From Nitrosomonadales bacterium (GTDB lineage Bacteria > Pseudomonadota > Gammaproteobacteria > Burkholderiales > Gallionellaceae): 59,881 bases of DNA. The position numbers and the translations under genes are program-made. Positions 35,735 to 44,666 of the stretch are shown in pieces. Under the pieces are notes generated by a model. The model was not told the origin of the DNA. It searched no databases and was given only the letters and a program-made list of their open reading frames with translations. The stretch covers positions 1 to 59,881 of the forward strand of contig JANXWX010000172.1 in the NCBI GenBank assembly GCA_025350915.1. The letters run 5' to 3'. Every line of letters starts with the position of its first letter. The stretch's first letter is position 1.

Positions 35735-36673
35735 TCAAACTCCCAGTTTGGTGCGTGGATTGAAGTTAAGTTCCATTCCCATTTTTTTGTAGAACGCTTT
35801 GGCTGCATCGGTATTTGCCGGTGGCAGCGCGATTGTCAAAATCACGTAGCAATCGCCGGGCGGGTTTCCCGGTATGCCACGGCCTTTCAAGCGCATTTTG
35901 CGCGCGGACACTGAACCCTCGGGTATCTTGAGTTCCACGATGCCTTCAGGTGTGGGTACCTTAACGGTGGCACCCAGTGCAGCCTCCCACGGGGCCACCG
36001 GCAAGTCGAGATAGATGTCGCGGCCATCGACCCGGTAAAGGGGGTGCGGCTGGAATTCAACTTGCAGATACAGGTCTCCCGACTTGCCGTCGTGTCCGGG
36101 GCTGCCCTGGCCACTGAGACGGATGTGCTGTCCTTCGCGAATGCCTTTGGGTATGGTGACATTGAGCACGCGTTCACGGGTGACGACATGACCCTGTGCA
36201 TCCACAGCGGGTGCATGCAGCGTAATGGTGCGTGTTGCGCCGTGGAAGGTGTCTTCCAGATTGATTTGTATCTTGGCGTGGTGGTCTTCTCCTTTGGCAT
36301 GTTGGGTGGAGCGTTCGCCGCCGGCGCGGAAACCTTTGCCAAACAGAGACGAGAAAAAGTCGCTGTAATCTTGACCGCCATCCCCGGTGTAGCCGCCACC
36401 GCTGAATTCAAAACCGGTGTCCCAGTTTGGTGGTGGTCGAAAGTCCTGTCCCCCCTTGTAATTGGCGCCAAGCTGGTCATAGGCAGCACGCTTCTCGGCA
36501 TCTTTCAGTACTTCATAGGCTTCGCCAATCTCCTTGAAGCGTGCTTCCGCATCTTTTTCTTTGCTGACATCGGGGTGATATTTTCTGGCCAGCTTGCGAT
36601 AGGAACGCTTGATTTCATCCTGGGTTGCATCACGCGCAACTTCCATGATCTTGTAGTAGTCCTTGAATTCCAT
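35735..36673 (-). CDS. cbpA: DnaJ-class co-chaperone CbpA
   Basis: A 312-residue type II J protein that stimulates DnaK. The J domain (1-70) has the HPD tripeptide at 33-35; a Gly/Phe-rich linker (about 75-120, FRPPPNWDTGFEFSGGGYTGDGG) follows, then two C-terminal substrate-binding domains. There is no zinc-finger CxxCxGxG repeat, which separates it from DnaJ. CAGGAG lies upstream of the ATG at 36673. Its location with fermentation genes suggests a role in starvation or low-oxygen stress. Confidence 0.94.
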   Translation of the reverse strand: MEFKDYYKIMEVARDATQDEIKRSYRKLARKYHPDVSKEKDAEARFKEIGEAYEVLKDAEKRAAYDQLGANYKGGQDFRPPPNWDTGFEFSGGGYTGDGGQDYSDFFSSLFGKGFRAGGERSTQHAKGEDHHAKIQINLEDTFHGATRTITLHAPAVDAQGHVVTRERVLNVTIPKGIREGQHIRLSGQGSPGHDGKSGDLYLQVEFQPHPLYRVDGRDIYLDLPVAPWEAALGATVKVPTPEGIVELKIPEGSVSARKMRLKGRGIPGNPPGDCYVILTIALPPANTDAAKAFYKKMGMELNFNPRTKLGV

Positions 36674-36754
36674 CTGGCGGGTACTCCTGTAATGAAAATG
36701 TGATCGTCGTTTTTAAATCCGGGCTGATAGTTAAAAGTATACGCCTCTGACATG

Positions 36755-37528
36755 TCAGCGCAATCGTGGCTGCCGGTAAAACAGAGCCAGTTGTTTATGC
36801 ACTGCTGGACAACATTCCTCCAGTAATGCCGGTGCGGTAAAAAAATACTCGCTTATAACCGCAAAATATTCTGCCGGGTTGGTCGCAGCATAGGAATTGA
36901 TCACGGTAGATTCGCCTGCTTCCACTTGGCGGCAAAGTGTTTCATAGGCGGTATTCAATGCTGCGGCCCAGTCTTGCAGCTTCATGCCACCCCGCAACGG
37001 CGGAAGACCATTTGTCCTGTTGTTGAGCCCGTCAAGTTTGTGTGCAAACTCGTGTATCACCACGTTGTGCCCGGCACGGGATGCATAGCTGTCACGTTCG
37101 ACATCATCCCAGGATAAAATCACCGGGCCGCGCAACCACGATTCGCCGCTTAAAACATTTGCATCATTATTGACCAGGCCGTTTTCATCACGCTGCTCAT
37201 GCACAACGATGAATGCGCCCGGATAGAGGATGACTTCAACCCAGTTGTCAAAGTAATCAATATCAAGATTCAATATCAGCAAGCAGGCTTGAGCTGCCAC
37301 TATGATGCGCATGGGCATGGTCACATTCAAACCGTGCGCGCCATTAATAGATTTGTTATGCAGAAACCATGTCGTCAGTTCGCGCAAACGCGCCATTTGC
37401 ACGGCATCCAGTCCCTGCAGGACGGATAAGCGCCGGGTGACCTTGTGCCAAAGTGCAAGGGGAATACGATTGCGCCGCAGAACGCGACGCATATTCCAGC
37501 GACGAAGTGTTTCACTAATGGAGTTCAA
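36755..37528 (-). CDS. mtfA: MtfA-type zinc peptidase
   Basis: A 257-residue M90-family metallopeptidase. The zinc site HEFAH is at 159-163 (HEFAHKLDGLNN), with a downstream glutamate in AVISEYFFTAP. In E. coli MtfA binds the repressor Mlc and so affects the glucose phosphotransferase system, and it has aminopeptidase activity. The start is TTG 37528 or the ATG at 37492; neither has a strong ribosome site. Its position among glycogen and pentose-phosphate genes is suggestive of sugar control. Confidence 0.9.
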   Translation of the reverse strand: MNSISETLRRWNMRRVLRRNRIPLALWHKVTRRLSVLQGLDAVQMARLRELTTWFLHNKSINGAHGLNVTMPMRIIVAAQACLLILNLDIDYFDNWVEVILYPGAFIVVHEQRDENGLVNNDANVLSGESWLRGPVILSWDDVERDSYASRAGHNVVIHEFAHKLDGLNNRTNGLPPLRGGMKLQDWAAALNTAYETLCRQVEAGESTVINSYAATNPAEYFAVISEYFFTAPALLEECCPAVHKQLALFYRQPRLR

Positions 37529-37552
37529 CGTTTATCTATCAAGGTGGTTGCG

Positions 37553-37738
37553 TCACTGCACCGTAATATGGCCGAGTGCGCCATGCATAGCCGCCAGTAT
37601 GAGTTTGTCTGCGGCTTTTTGGTTAACTTCGGGAATATCCCAGTCGAAGATGGCACGGTATTTTTCAAACAACTTGCGCATATCCGCAATAATTGCGTCG
37701 CGATGCGAATCCAGTTCAAGCTGTTCCATATTTTTCAT
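37553..37738 (-). CDS. Hypothetical small protein upstream of mtfA
   Basis: A 61-residue acidic helical protein (MKNMEQLELDSHRDAIIADM at the start) of unknown family. AAGGAG precedes the two adjacent ATGs (37741, 37738). The gap to mtfA is 24 bp and to DUF1840 is 38 bp, so it is within the operon. Confidence 0.65.
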   Translation of the reverse strand: MKNMEQLELDSHRDAIIADMRKLFEKYRAIFDWDIPEVNQKAADKLILAAMHGALGHITVQ

Positions 37739-37776
37739 CATGATGCTCCTTTCAGAATATGTTTACGCCGGTTATG

Positions 37777-38073
37777 CTATTTCCACATTACATTTGCTTT
37801 TGCCTTTGCGGCGGCTTGCAGCAGGTTGAACAACGGGATTGCGCGATTGGCCATGCTTACTCCCGGCTCGTCCGTATCCGGGTTGTTGATCCGTTCAGCA
37901 TCATGTGCCGCATTAATTGCGGCGGACAGGCGGTTGAGTGCAGCAGGAACATCTTCTGCCATCACCGCACTTGGCACGGTTCCGCTGTGCCCCATCATTT
38001 TTAGTAAATTTATGGCGACATCGCCGAACATCGTGATATCGGCATAGGCATCGGTCGAAAATGCCACCAGCAT
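37777..38073 (-). CDS. DUF1840 family protein
   Basis: A 98-residue protein with the DUF1840 start pattern (MLVAFSTDAYADITMFGDVAINLLKMMGHSG) and a C-terminal helix. The family is mainly betaproteobacterial and has no known function, which is one clue to the host lineage. AAGGAG lies 6 nt before the ATG. It lies between ackA and the small protein upstream of mtfA. Confidence 0.9.
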   Translation of the reverse strand: MLVAFSTDAYADITMFGDVAINLLKMMGHSGTVPSAVMAEDVPAALNRLSAAINAAHDAERINNPDTDEPGVSMANRAIPLFNLLQAAAKAKANVMWK

Positions 38074-38218
38074 CGTGTTCTCCTTGAATAAGAATTTAAA
38101 AGCGTGTTCGGTTAGCGCAAGCCAGTCGATATGGAATTATCTGCGGTCAGCTGGCCTGTGTATGTACGCTGGCGAACAATTCGAGATTGGCAAGAATATT
38201 TTATTGTCAGCAAGATTT

Positions 38219-39418
38219 TTACGCGGTAGTGGAAAGTTCCAATATCTGACAGACCGATTTGGCGATCATGAGTTCCTCATCCGTGTGAATAACGCGCACA
38301 GTGACCCGGCCCCCGATCCTGGAAATTACGCCGGCATGGTTGGTATTAAGTTCTGCATTGAGCTCAATGCCAATAAATTCCAGGCCGGCACATATCCGCG
38401 CACGGATGTCGGCAGCGTTCTCGCCGATACCGCCGCTAAACACCAGGGTATCCAGCCCATTCAGAGCAGCGGCATAGGCACCAATCCATTTTTTTGCCTG
38501 GTAACAAAATAGTTCGACAGCTTCGGCTGCACGGTTGTCAGTTGCGGCGTGTTCTGTCAGATCATGCATGTCAGAGCTAAAACCTGATACACCAAGCAAA
38601 CCGGATTCATGGTTGATAATCTGGTTAAATTGTGTGGGTGTCAGTTTTTCGGATTGCATCAAATACCAAGCCACACCCGGATCGAGGTCTCCTGTGCGGG
38701 TGCCCATCACCAGCCCGCCAGCCGGGCTAAATCCCATGCTGGTATCCTTGCTCTGCCCCCTGTGCACAGCCGCCATGCTCGCGCCATTGCCAAGGTGTGC
38801 AAGAATCACGCGTCCTTGCGCGACTTCAATTCCTGCCTGCCGTTCAAGCTCCTGCATCAAGTATTGATAAGACAGCCCATGAAAACCATAGCGCTGTATG
38901 CCAAGTGCATCATAGCGATGGGGGACAGGCAAAATTTTTGCAACACGTGGCAGGGTGTGGTGAAACGCGGTGTCAAAGCAGGCGATCTGAGGCAGTTTGG
39001 GAAAGCGCTGTTGAAATTGTTCGATCAGTTTTATTTCCAGCGGCAGATGCTCAGGATCATAGGCGCTGATTTGTCGCAGCTCATCGAGCAATGCCTGTGT
39101 GACAATTTCGGGCTTGCTATGCCGCAACCCATGCACAACGCGATGGCCGATCGCGACCGGCTTTGCATTGCCAAGATGAGGCTCAAGCCAGGTGATCAAT
39201 GCGTTTGTGGCAGCGGTATAGCCGCCTGCATCAATAGCGACACTGTTTTTTTGATTGTTGCTTGAGTCGGTATATGTGAGTGTCGCACCGCTTAAGCCGA
39301 TGCGTACAATTTTTCCGGACAGTTGTTTTCTGAGTGAATTATTGATTTGGTATAACGCAAATTTGATGCTCGATGAGCCGCCATTAATCGTGAGTACGCT
39401 TCCAGTTGCAGGGCTCAT
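38219..39418 (-). CDS. ackA: Acetate kinase
   Basis: Converts acetyl-phosphate plus ADP to acetate plus ATP. The 399-residue protein has the phosphate-1 motif TINGGSSSIKFALY near 9-22, FDTAFHHT near 147-154, AHLGNGAS near 204-211 and FSPAGGLVMGTRTGDLDPG near 227-245. AAGGGA is upstream of the ATG at 39418. With xfp it gives ATP from sugar phosphates without oxygen. No phosphotransacetylase gene is adjacent, consistent with acetyl-phosphate coming directly from phosphoketolase. Confidence 0.96.
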   Translation of the reverse strand: MSPATGSVLTINGGSSSIKFALYQINNSLRKQLSGKIVRIGLSGATLTYTDSSNNQKNSVAIDAGGYTAATNALITWLEPHLGNAKPVAIGHRVVHGLRHSKPEIVTQALLDELRQISAYDPEHLPLEIKLIEQFQQRFPKLPQIACFDTAFHHTLPRVAKILPVPHRYDALGIQRYGFHGLSYQYLMQELERQAGIEVAQGRVILAHLGNGASMAAVHRGQSKDTSMGFSPAGGLVMGTRTGDLDPGVAWYLMQSEKLTPTQFNQIINHESGLLGVSGFSSDMHDLTEHAATDNRAAEAVELFCYQAKKWIGAYAAALNGLDTLVFSGGIGENAADIRARICAGLEFIGIELNAELNTNHAGVISRIGGRVTVRVIHTDEELMIAKSVCQILELSTTA

Positions 39419-39460
39419 ATTTGATTCCCTTATTATCTGGCTGAATTTTTCTTCAGCAAC

Positions 39461-39480
39461 AAGCCATAAAGAGATGGCTT
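39461..39480. repeat. Short inverted repeat between the 54-aa gene and ackA
   Basis: AAGCCAT (39461-39467) and ATGGCTT (39474-39480) form a perfect 7-bp stem with a 6-nt loop. It lies 29 bp after the stop of the 54-residue gene and 43 bp before ackA. It may weaken or process read-through rather than terminate, since the T-tract is poor (TTGTTG). Confidence 0.35.
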
Positions 39481-39508
39481 GTGTATTTTAAAAACCATTA
39501 CAACAAAA

Positions 39509-39673
39509 TCAACGTTGCAAGACCGGGAAATACGGTAAAACCAAGGACATCAGTCGCGGCAATAAGCAATACACCGCCACAGCGGCAATCAGTGGGCGCC
39601 CCAGCAGGCCGTTCATCAGGCCAACAGCGAGCTCTGTGGTTGGTTTCTGTTTCGGAGTCGGATTCTGCTGCAT
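39509..39673 (-). CDS. 54-residue small membrane protein
   Basis: Short gene found by direct reading: ATG at 39671-39673, TGA at 39509-39511. Residues 1-13 are polar and Gln/Pro/Lys-rich (MQQNPTPKQKPTTE); residues 20-50 are hydrophobic with a kink (LGRPLIAAVAVYCLLPRLMSLVLPYF), so it has one long or two short membrane helices. TAGGAAA precedes the start by 8 nt. It is the first gene of the ackA-to-nuclease cluster and lies just downstream of the candidate operator. I do not know the family. Confidence 0.6.
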   Translation of the reverse strand: MQQNPTPKQKPTTELAVGLMNGLLGRPLIAAVAVYCLLPRLMSLVLPYFPVLQR

Positions 39674-39724
39674 GTTGAGTTTCCTATGTCGGGTTAGCGC
39701 TGTAAAAATCGGCTACTGATTTAA

Positions 39725-39773
39725 ATACTAAGTGTTGAAAATTTACAGTTGTAGAAAGGCAAAATACAACTGT
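39725..39773 (-). promoter_or_regulatory. Inverted-repeat operator and promoter heading the xfp/ackA cluster
   Basis: ACAGTTGTA (39745-39753) and TACAACTGT (39765-39773) are perfect 9-bp arms with centres 20 bp apart. On the minus strand a TAGTAT -10 hexamer lies at 39730-39725, which puts the repeat centre near -41 with no recognisable -35: the class II activator arrangement. The regulator is unknown. The rest of 39674-40027 holds no gene I can support, apart from the terminator at 39953-39991. Confidence 0.45.
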
Positions 39774-39952
39774 TTACTATGCGCATACCTGCAAGTAACG
39801 ATTAATTTTTGTACAAACATTATCGCATACATCGAAAGTGAGCCTAATATTCTAAATAGGTAATGTTATCTTGCAGCTATAAATGAGAACTCAAGCATTG
39901 CACTTGCAATCCGAGGTTTGGAATGTATTTTGGAATACGACGGAGGATAGCT

Positions 39953-39991
39953 TTTATAAAAAGCAAAACGGCGCCCCAATCCGGAGCGCCG
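39953..39991 (-). terminator. Rho-independent terminator of dsrE
   Basis: On the minus strand CGGCGCTCC-GGATT-GGGGCGCCG makes a 9-bp stem (one G-T pair, 39991-39969), followed by a TTTTGCTTTTT tract. It begins 37 bp after the dsrE stop. Confidence 0.8.
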
Positions 39992-40027
39992 CTTGTTTAC
40001 AACTAAAATCGTTTTGTTCGAACCGGG

Positions 40028-40459
40028 TTATGGTCGAATGTAAGCGTATCCAGCTCTTTCCTTTTTGATAATCTCAACTACACCAGAAGGTACATAGCTG
40101 GTATCAGGAAGCATGTCCTCTTTAGTCAATTTATTGGCTTTCATCGTGTTTTCACAGGCAACAACTTTAACGCCTGCAGCTTTAGCCTCGTCAATGCGGC
40201 TTCCAACTGTTGAGTCAGCTTTAAGCATGCCAATGCCGGGGCCGTAAACAACAATCTCAACCTCAATCTTATCTGCACCATAAGATTGCTGGACATTTTT
40301 AGCGTTATTCAATGCCAGATTCCACTTGCCGGCATCTGCATCACTTACCTGCATAACCACTTTTTCTTTGCTTGCAGAAGTTTTTGCTGCAACAGCACTT
40401 AATGAGGCTGTGGAGAGTGTAAGGGCAAGAGATACGATCATCAGATTGAGATATTTCAT
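40028..40459 (-). CDS. Exported DsrE-family protein
   Basis: A 143-residue protein with a signal peptide (1-24, ending VAA) and a DsrE/DsrF-like fold (KVVMQVSDADAGKWNLALNNAKN near 33-55; VYGPGIGMLKADS near 71-83). A single mature cysteine lies in VVACENTMKANK near 101, the position of the sulfur-carrying cysteine in DsrE/TusD relatives. A periplasmic location is unlike the cytoplasmic Dsr and Tus proteins; it probably binds or transfers sulfane sulfur, by inference. AAGGAA precedes the ATG. It has its own terminator. Confidence 0.85.
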   Translation of the reverse strand: MKYLNLMIVSLALTLSTASLSAVAAKTSASKEKVVMQVSDADAGKWNLALNNAKNVQQSYGADKIEVEIVVYGPGIGMLKADSTVGSRIDEAKAAGVKVVACENTMKANKLTKEDMLPDTSYVPSGVVEIIKKERAGYAYIRP

Positions 40460-40674
40460 TTATATACTTTCCTTGAATTGTTTGGTTGAAATTGTAGTAA
40501 GTCTACGCTGATGAAGACGGCATGGACAGATAAAATATTCCACTGGTAAGGAAATTATTGATTACATAATAATTTTGTATGTAAACGGTTACAAACACAT
40601 CCTCATGATGTAATTCAATGTGATTTCTGACGCTTACTTTTGATAGGAAAATTTGCGGCAGGCAGTTGTAGCAA

Positions 40675-43600
40675 TTAAAGCAAAACGCGTTCTATGCCGC
40701 CATGATTGGCCTTCTCCACATATTCCGCCATCCAGTTTTTTCCCAGAATATGCTTGGCCATTTCTATCACGATGTAATCAGATGTCGTTCCGGCATCATC
40801 GTTATAGCGTGACAAGCCCTGATTGCAGGATGGACACGAAGTGAGGATTTTGATCTCACCGCTGAAACCGTCGGCGCGCAGAGCATCAGCGCCGTTGCGC
40901 ATTTCTTCTTCCTTGCGGAAACGCACCTGGGTGGCAATATCCGGACGCGAAGCGGCAAAGGTACCTGACTCGCCACAGCAACGTTCATTCAGTGCAACCG
41001 CTGTACCCATCAGTTTGTTTACCACCTTGAGCGGGTCGTAGGTTTTCATCGGGGTATGGCAGGGGTCGTGGTACATATAGCGCGTGCCGGTGATGCCTTC
41101 GAGCTTGACATCTTTTTCCAGCAGGTATTCGTGGATGTCCAGCAAACGACAACCTGGGAAAATTTTATCGAACTGGTATTTCAGCAGCTGATCCATGCAG
41201 GTGCCACAGGACACAATCACGGTTTTAATGTCGAGATAGTTCAGTGTGTTGGCGACGCGATGGAATAGCACACGATTGTCTGCAGTGATCTGGCTGCCCT
41301 TGTCATCCTGGCCGGACGACGTTTGCGGATAACCGCAGCACAGATAGCCGGGGGGCAATACGGTGATCGCACCGGTTTCATAAAGCATCGCTTGTGTCGC
41401 CAAACCCACCTGGCCAAACAAGCGCTCGGAACCGCAGCCGGGGAAATAAAACACGGCTTCGGAATCTTCACTGGTTTTGTGCGGATTGCGGATGATAGGG
41501 ATGACGGTGTTGTCTTCTATATCCAGCAACGCGCGTGAAGTTTTCTTCGGTAGGCCGCCCGGCATCGGTTTGTTGATGAAGTGGATCACCTGTGACTTAA
41601 CGATCCCGCCAAGATAAGGAGCGCGTCCTACGGTGGAGGGCGGGTGTGCAATCTGCTTGCGCAGCAGGCCAAGCCGTTTTGCAACCTGATAGGTGAGGCG
41701 TTGCGCCTTGTACGCCCACTCGATCATCACCTTGCGTACCAGCTTGATGGTAAAGGGGTTGGTGGCATTGAGGAAGAACATGCCCGCCGTGGTGCCGAGA
41801 TTGAATTTTTTCTTGCCCTGTTTGCGCAGGAAGTTGCGCATCGCGACGGATACATCGCCGAAATCAATATTGACCGGGCAGGGATTCAGACATTTGTGGC
41901 AAACGGTACAGTGATCCGCGACATCCCCAAATTCATCAAAATGCGCGATGGAAATACCGCGTCGCGTTTGATTCTCGTAAAGGAAAGCCTCGATCAGCAA
42001 CGAGGTGGCGAGGATCTTGTTGCGCGGCGAATACAGCAAATTGGCGCGCGGCACATGGGTGGCGCATACCGGTTTGCATTTGCCGCAACGCAAGCAGTCC
42101 TTGATGGAGTCGGAGATATGGCTTAACTCGCTTTTTTCCAGAATGATACTTTCCAGCTCCATCAGATTAAAGCTGGGGGTATAAGCGCGCTCCAGATTGC
42201 CACCAGCCAGCAGCTTGCCCTTGTTGAAACGTCCCTCCGGGTCGACCCTGTTTTTATATTGGGTGAACTCGCTGATCTCTGCGCTCTCCAGAAAATCAAA
42301 TTTGGTAATGCCAATGCCATGCTCGCCGGAGATAACGCCGCCCAGGTTTTTAGCCAGATGCATGATGCGCTCAACCGCGTGGTTGGCCTGCTGCAACATG
42401 TTGTAGTCATCGGAGTTGACCGGGATATTGGTGTGCACATTGCCATCGCCTGCGTGCATGTGCAGTGCGACAAACACACGGCTTTTCAGAACGCTCTGGT
42501 GAACGGCATTGCATTGTTCCAGAATAGTCTGATAGGTGCGGCCGCTGAATAACTGGCTTAGCGGCTCGCGCAATTCAAGTTTCCATGAAGCGCGTATGCT
42601 GTGGTTTTGCAGCGCGTGGAATACAGACGCACCCTCTCCCGGCCTGCGGCCACCCTCTCCCACAAGTGGGAGAGGGGATATTTCGCTCCCTCTCCCGCTT
42701 GCGGGAGAGGGCTGGGGAGAGGGTATGAAAGGTAACGAATTGATCGGTGCATCCAGATTGTCCTGCAGCCACTGCCAGCGGGCACGTACTTCGGCCAATA
42801 AATCGCGTGCCTGTTGCGGGCGGTTACCCAATAATTCGGCACAGCCCAGCTGTGCATCGTCCTGATAGAACAGCGGCAGCTCGCCCGCAAAAAATTCGTC
42901 CAGTGCATCAACCAGCTTCAGTTTGTTATGCAGCGATAATTCGATATTGATCCGTTCCACGCCATCGCAATAGTCACCCATGCGCGGCAACGGAATCACC
43001 ACGTCTTCATTCAGTTTGAACGCATTGGTATGTTTGGCAATCGCGGCTGTGCGTGCACGATCCAGCCAGAATTTTTTGCCTGCTTCGGCCGAGACGGCAA
43101 TAAAGCCTTCGCCGCTGCGCAGATTGGCCAGCCTGACAATTTCCGATGCAGCCTGTGCCACCGCATTTTCATCATCACCCACCACATCGGCGAGCAAGAC
43201 CATTTTTGGCCGCGCCGCGCGTTTTGATTTGGTTGAGTAACCCACGGCCTTCAGATAGCGGTCATCCAGATGCTCCAGCCCGGCCAGTAGCGCTTGCGGA
43301 TGCGCGTCGATGTAGTTTTTGATCTCGACGATCGACGGTACCGCTTCACGCACCTGGCCAAAAAACTCCAGGCATACCGTGCGGGTGTAAGTGTGCGCAC
43401 GGTGCAGAATAAATCGTGCCGAGGTGATGATGCCGTCGCAACCTTCTTTCTGAATACCGGGCAGGCCGGATAAAAATTTATCGGTAACGTCTTTGCCGAG
43501 CCCTGTCTTGCGGAATTTACCGCCGGGAATTTTTAAAATTTCCGGTGTGCCGTGCGGTGTTGTTTCGTCCGCTTCAAAACGGCTGATGCGGAAAGTGGTC

Positions 43601-44574
43601 ATCTCGACATCGTGGATCTTGCCCAGATTGTGACCGAGGCGTTCCACCGTCATCCACAGGCCGTCCGGCGTGACCATGCGCCATGAGGCGAGGTTGTCCA
43701 GCGCGGTGCCCCACAGCACGGCTTTTTTGCCGCCCGCGTTCATTGACACGTTGCCGCCTATGCACGACGCATCCGCCGAGGTGGGATCAACCGCGAACAC
43801 CAGTTTATTATCGTCCGCGCGATCCATCACGCGGCGTGTCACCACACCCGCACCGCAGTGTATGGTGGCAGTCGGTTTAGCCAGGCCGGGCAATTGCAGC
43901 ATCTCTACATGCGACAGAGATTCCAGTTTTTCGGTATTGATCACCGCAGACAGTTTATCCAGCGGTATTGCGCCACCGGTGTAACCGGTACCGCCACCGC
44001 GGGGGATGATGGTGAGTTTTAGCTCGATACAGGCGCGCACCAGATGTGCGATTTCGGATTCGGTATCCGGATGCAGCACAACAAACGGATATTCCACGCG
44101 CCAGTCAGTGGCATCGGTGACGTGTGAAACGCGCGCGAGTCCGTCAAACTGGATATTGTCACTGCGCGTTATTTTACTCAGCACGCGCAATGCTTTTTTG
44201 CGCAATTGCAGCGTGGCTTCAAATTCGTCGGCAAAGGCATCTACGGCGCTATGGCTCAGTTCCAGCAGGCGTTTGACCGCTTCGTTACTCTGGCGGCGTT
44301 CTTCGATGGCATGCAGGCGATGGCGCAAAGCGGTGATCAGGGCGGCACGGCGACGGCGATTGCCGAGTAAATCATCCTGCAAATACGGGTTGCGCGAGAC
44401 TACCCAGATATCTCCCAGTACCTCATACAACATGCGTGCCGAGCGGCCAGTACGGCGTTCGTCGCGCAGCGTGTTGATGATCTCCCACCCCTCGGCGCCA
44501 AGCAGGCGAATAACAATTTCGCGGTCGGAAAAAGAGGTGTAGTTGTAGGGGATTTCGCGTAAACGAACGGTCAT
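40675..44574 (-). CDS. DUF3683-type FAD-linked oxidase/Fe-S (GlcD-GlpC-like) fusion oxidoreductase
   Basis: A 1299-residue fusion. The N-terminus (about 1-150) is the DUF3683 region; an FAD-binding PCMH domain follows ([23 protein letters not shown] near 195-217), then an FAD-oxidase C-terminal domain (to about 800). Two [4Fe-4S] motifs come next ([16 protein letters not shown] and [15 protein letters not shown]), then two CCG domains ([31 protein letters not shown]). This is the architecture of D-lactate/glycolate-type dehydrogenases that pass electrons to quinone; the substrate is not known. Residues of about 617-648 come from an inserted palindromic element (42631-42724) that keeps the frame. 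It is membrane-associated without membrane helices. Confidence 0.92.
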   Translation of the reverse strand: MTVRLREIPYNYTSFSDREIVIRLLGAEGWEIINTLRDERRTGRSARMLYEVLGDIWVVSRNPYLQDDLLGNRRRRAALITALRHRLHAIEERRQSNEAVKRLLELSHSAVDAFADEFEATLQLRKKALRVLSKITRSDNIQFDGLARVSHVTDATDWRVEYPFVVLHPDTESEIAHLVRACIELKLTIIPRGGGTGYTGGAIPLDKLSAVINTEKLESLSHVEMLQLPGLAKPTATIHCGAGVVTRRVMDRADDNKLVFAVDPTSADASCIGGNVSMNAGGKKAVLWGTALDNLASWRMVTPDGLWMTVERLGHNLGKIHDVEMTTFRISRFEADETTPHGTPEILKIPGGKFRKTGLGKDVTDKFLSGLPGIQKEGCDGIITSARFILHRAHTYTRTVCLEFFGQVREAVPSIVEIKNYIDAHPQALLAGLEHLDDRYLKAVGYSTKSKRAARPKMVLLADVVGDDENAVAQAASEIVRLANLRSGEGFIAVSAEAGKKFWLDRARTAAIAKHTNAFKLNEDVVIPLPRMGDYCDGVERINIELSLHNKLKLVDALDEFFAGELPLFYQDDAQLGCAELLGNRPQQARDLLAEVRARWQWLQDNLDAPINSLPFIPSPQPSPASGRGSEISPLPLVGEGGRRPGEGASVFHALQNHSIRASWKLELREPLSQLFSGRTYQTILEQCNAVHQSVLKSRVFVALHMHAGDGNVHTNIPVNSDDYNMLQQANHAVERIMHLAKNLGGVISGEHGIGITKFDFLESAEISEFTQYKNRVDPEGRFNKGKLLAGGNLERAYTPSFNLMELESIILEKSELSHISDSIKDCLRCGKCKPVCATHVPRANLLYSPRNKILATSLLIEAFLYENQTRRGISIAHFDEFGDVADHCTVCHKCLNPCPVNIDFGDVSVAMRNFLRKQGKKKFNLGTTAGMFFLNATNPFTIKLVRKVMIEWAYKAQRLTYQVAKRLGLLRKQIAHPPSTVGRAPYLGGIVKSQVIHFINKPMPGGLPKKTSRALLDIEDNTVIPIIRNPHKTSEDSEAVFYFPGCGSERLFGQVGLATQAMLYETGAITVLPPGYLCCGYPQTSSGQDDKGSQITADNRVLFHRVANTLNYLDIKTVIVSCGTCMDQLLKYQFDKIFPGCRLLDIHEYLLEKDVKLEGITGTRYMYHDPCHTPMKTYDPLKVVNKLMGTAVALNERCCGESGTFAASRPDIATQVRFRKEEEMRNGADALRADGFSGEIKILTSCPSCNQGLSRYNDDAGTTSDYIVIEMAKHILGKNWMAEYVEKANHGGIERVLL
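42631..42724. repeat. REP-like double palindrome inserted in frame in a coding sequence
   Basis: Two perfect 11-bp-arm palindromes, CCCTCTCCCAC-AA-GTGGGAGAGGG (42653-42676) and CCCTCTCCCGC-TT-GCGGGAGAGGG (42688-42711), are bracketed by outer arms ACCCTCTCC and GGAGAGGGT (42631-42639, 42716-42724). Read on the minus strand it encodes a Pro/Ser/Gly-rich segment ([21 protein letters not shown]) with no stop. It is the only copy I see in the window. Such elements are dispersed in many bacterial genomes, usually between genes. Confidence 0.85.
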
Positions 44575-44666
44575 GGTCGATAATCTGGATAGAACAAGAT
44601 GCGCATTTTACCGCATTGAAATTATCTTTTCGCCCCTAACGCACACAAGGTAAAGGTGAAGGTTCG

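Noticed and set aside
39481-39678. 65-codon plus-strand frame over the 54-aa gene
   Set aside because: It lies antisense to the better-supported minus-strand gene, has no ribosome site and shows random-looking composition.
39883-40068. 61-codon plus-strand frame across the dsrE terminator
   Set aside because: It overlaps a clear terminator and the 3' end of dsrE; no coding signal.
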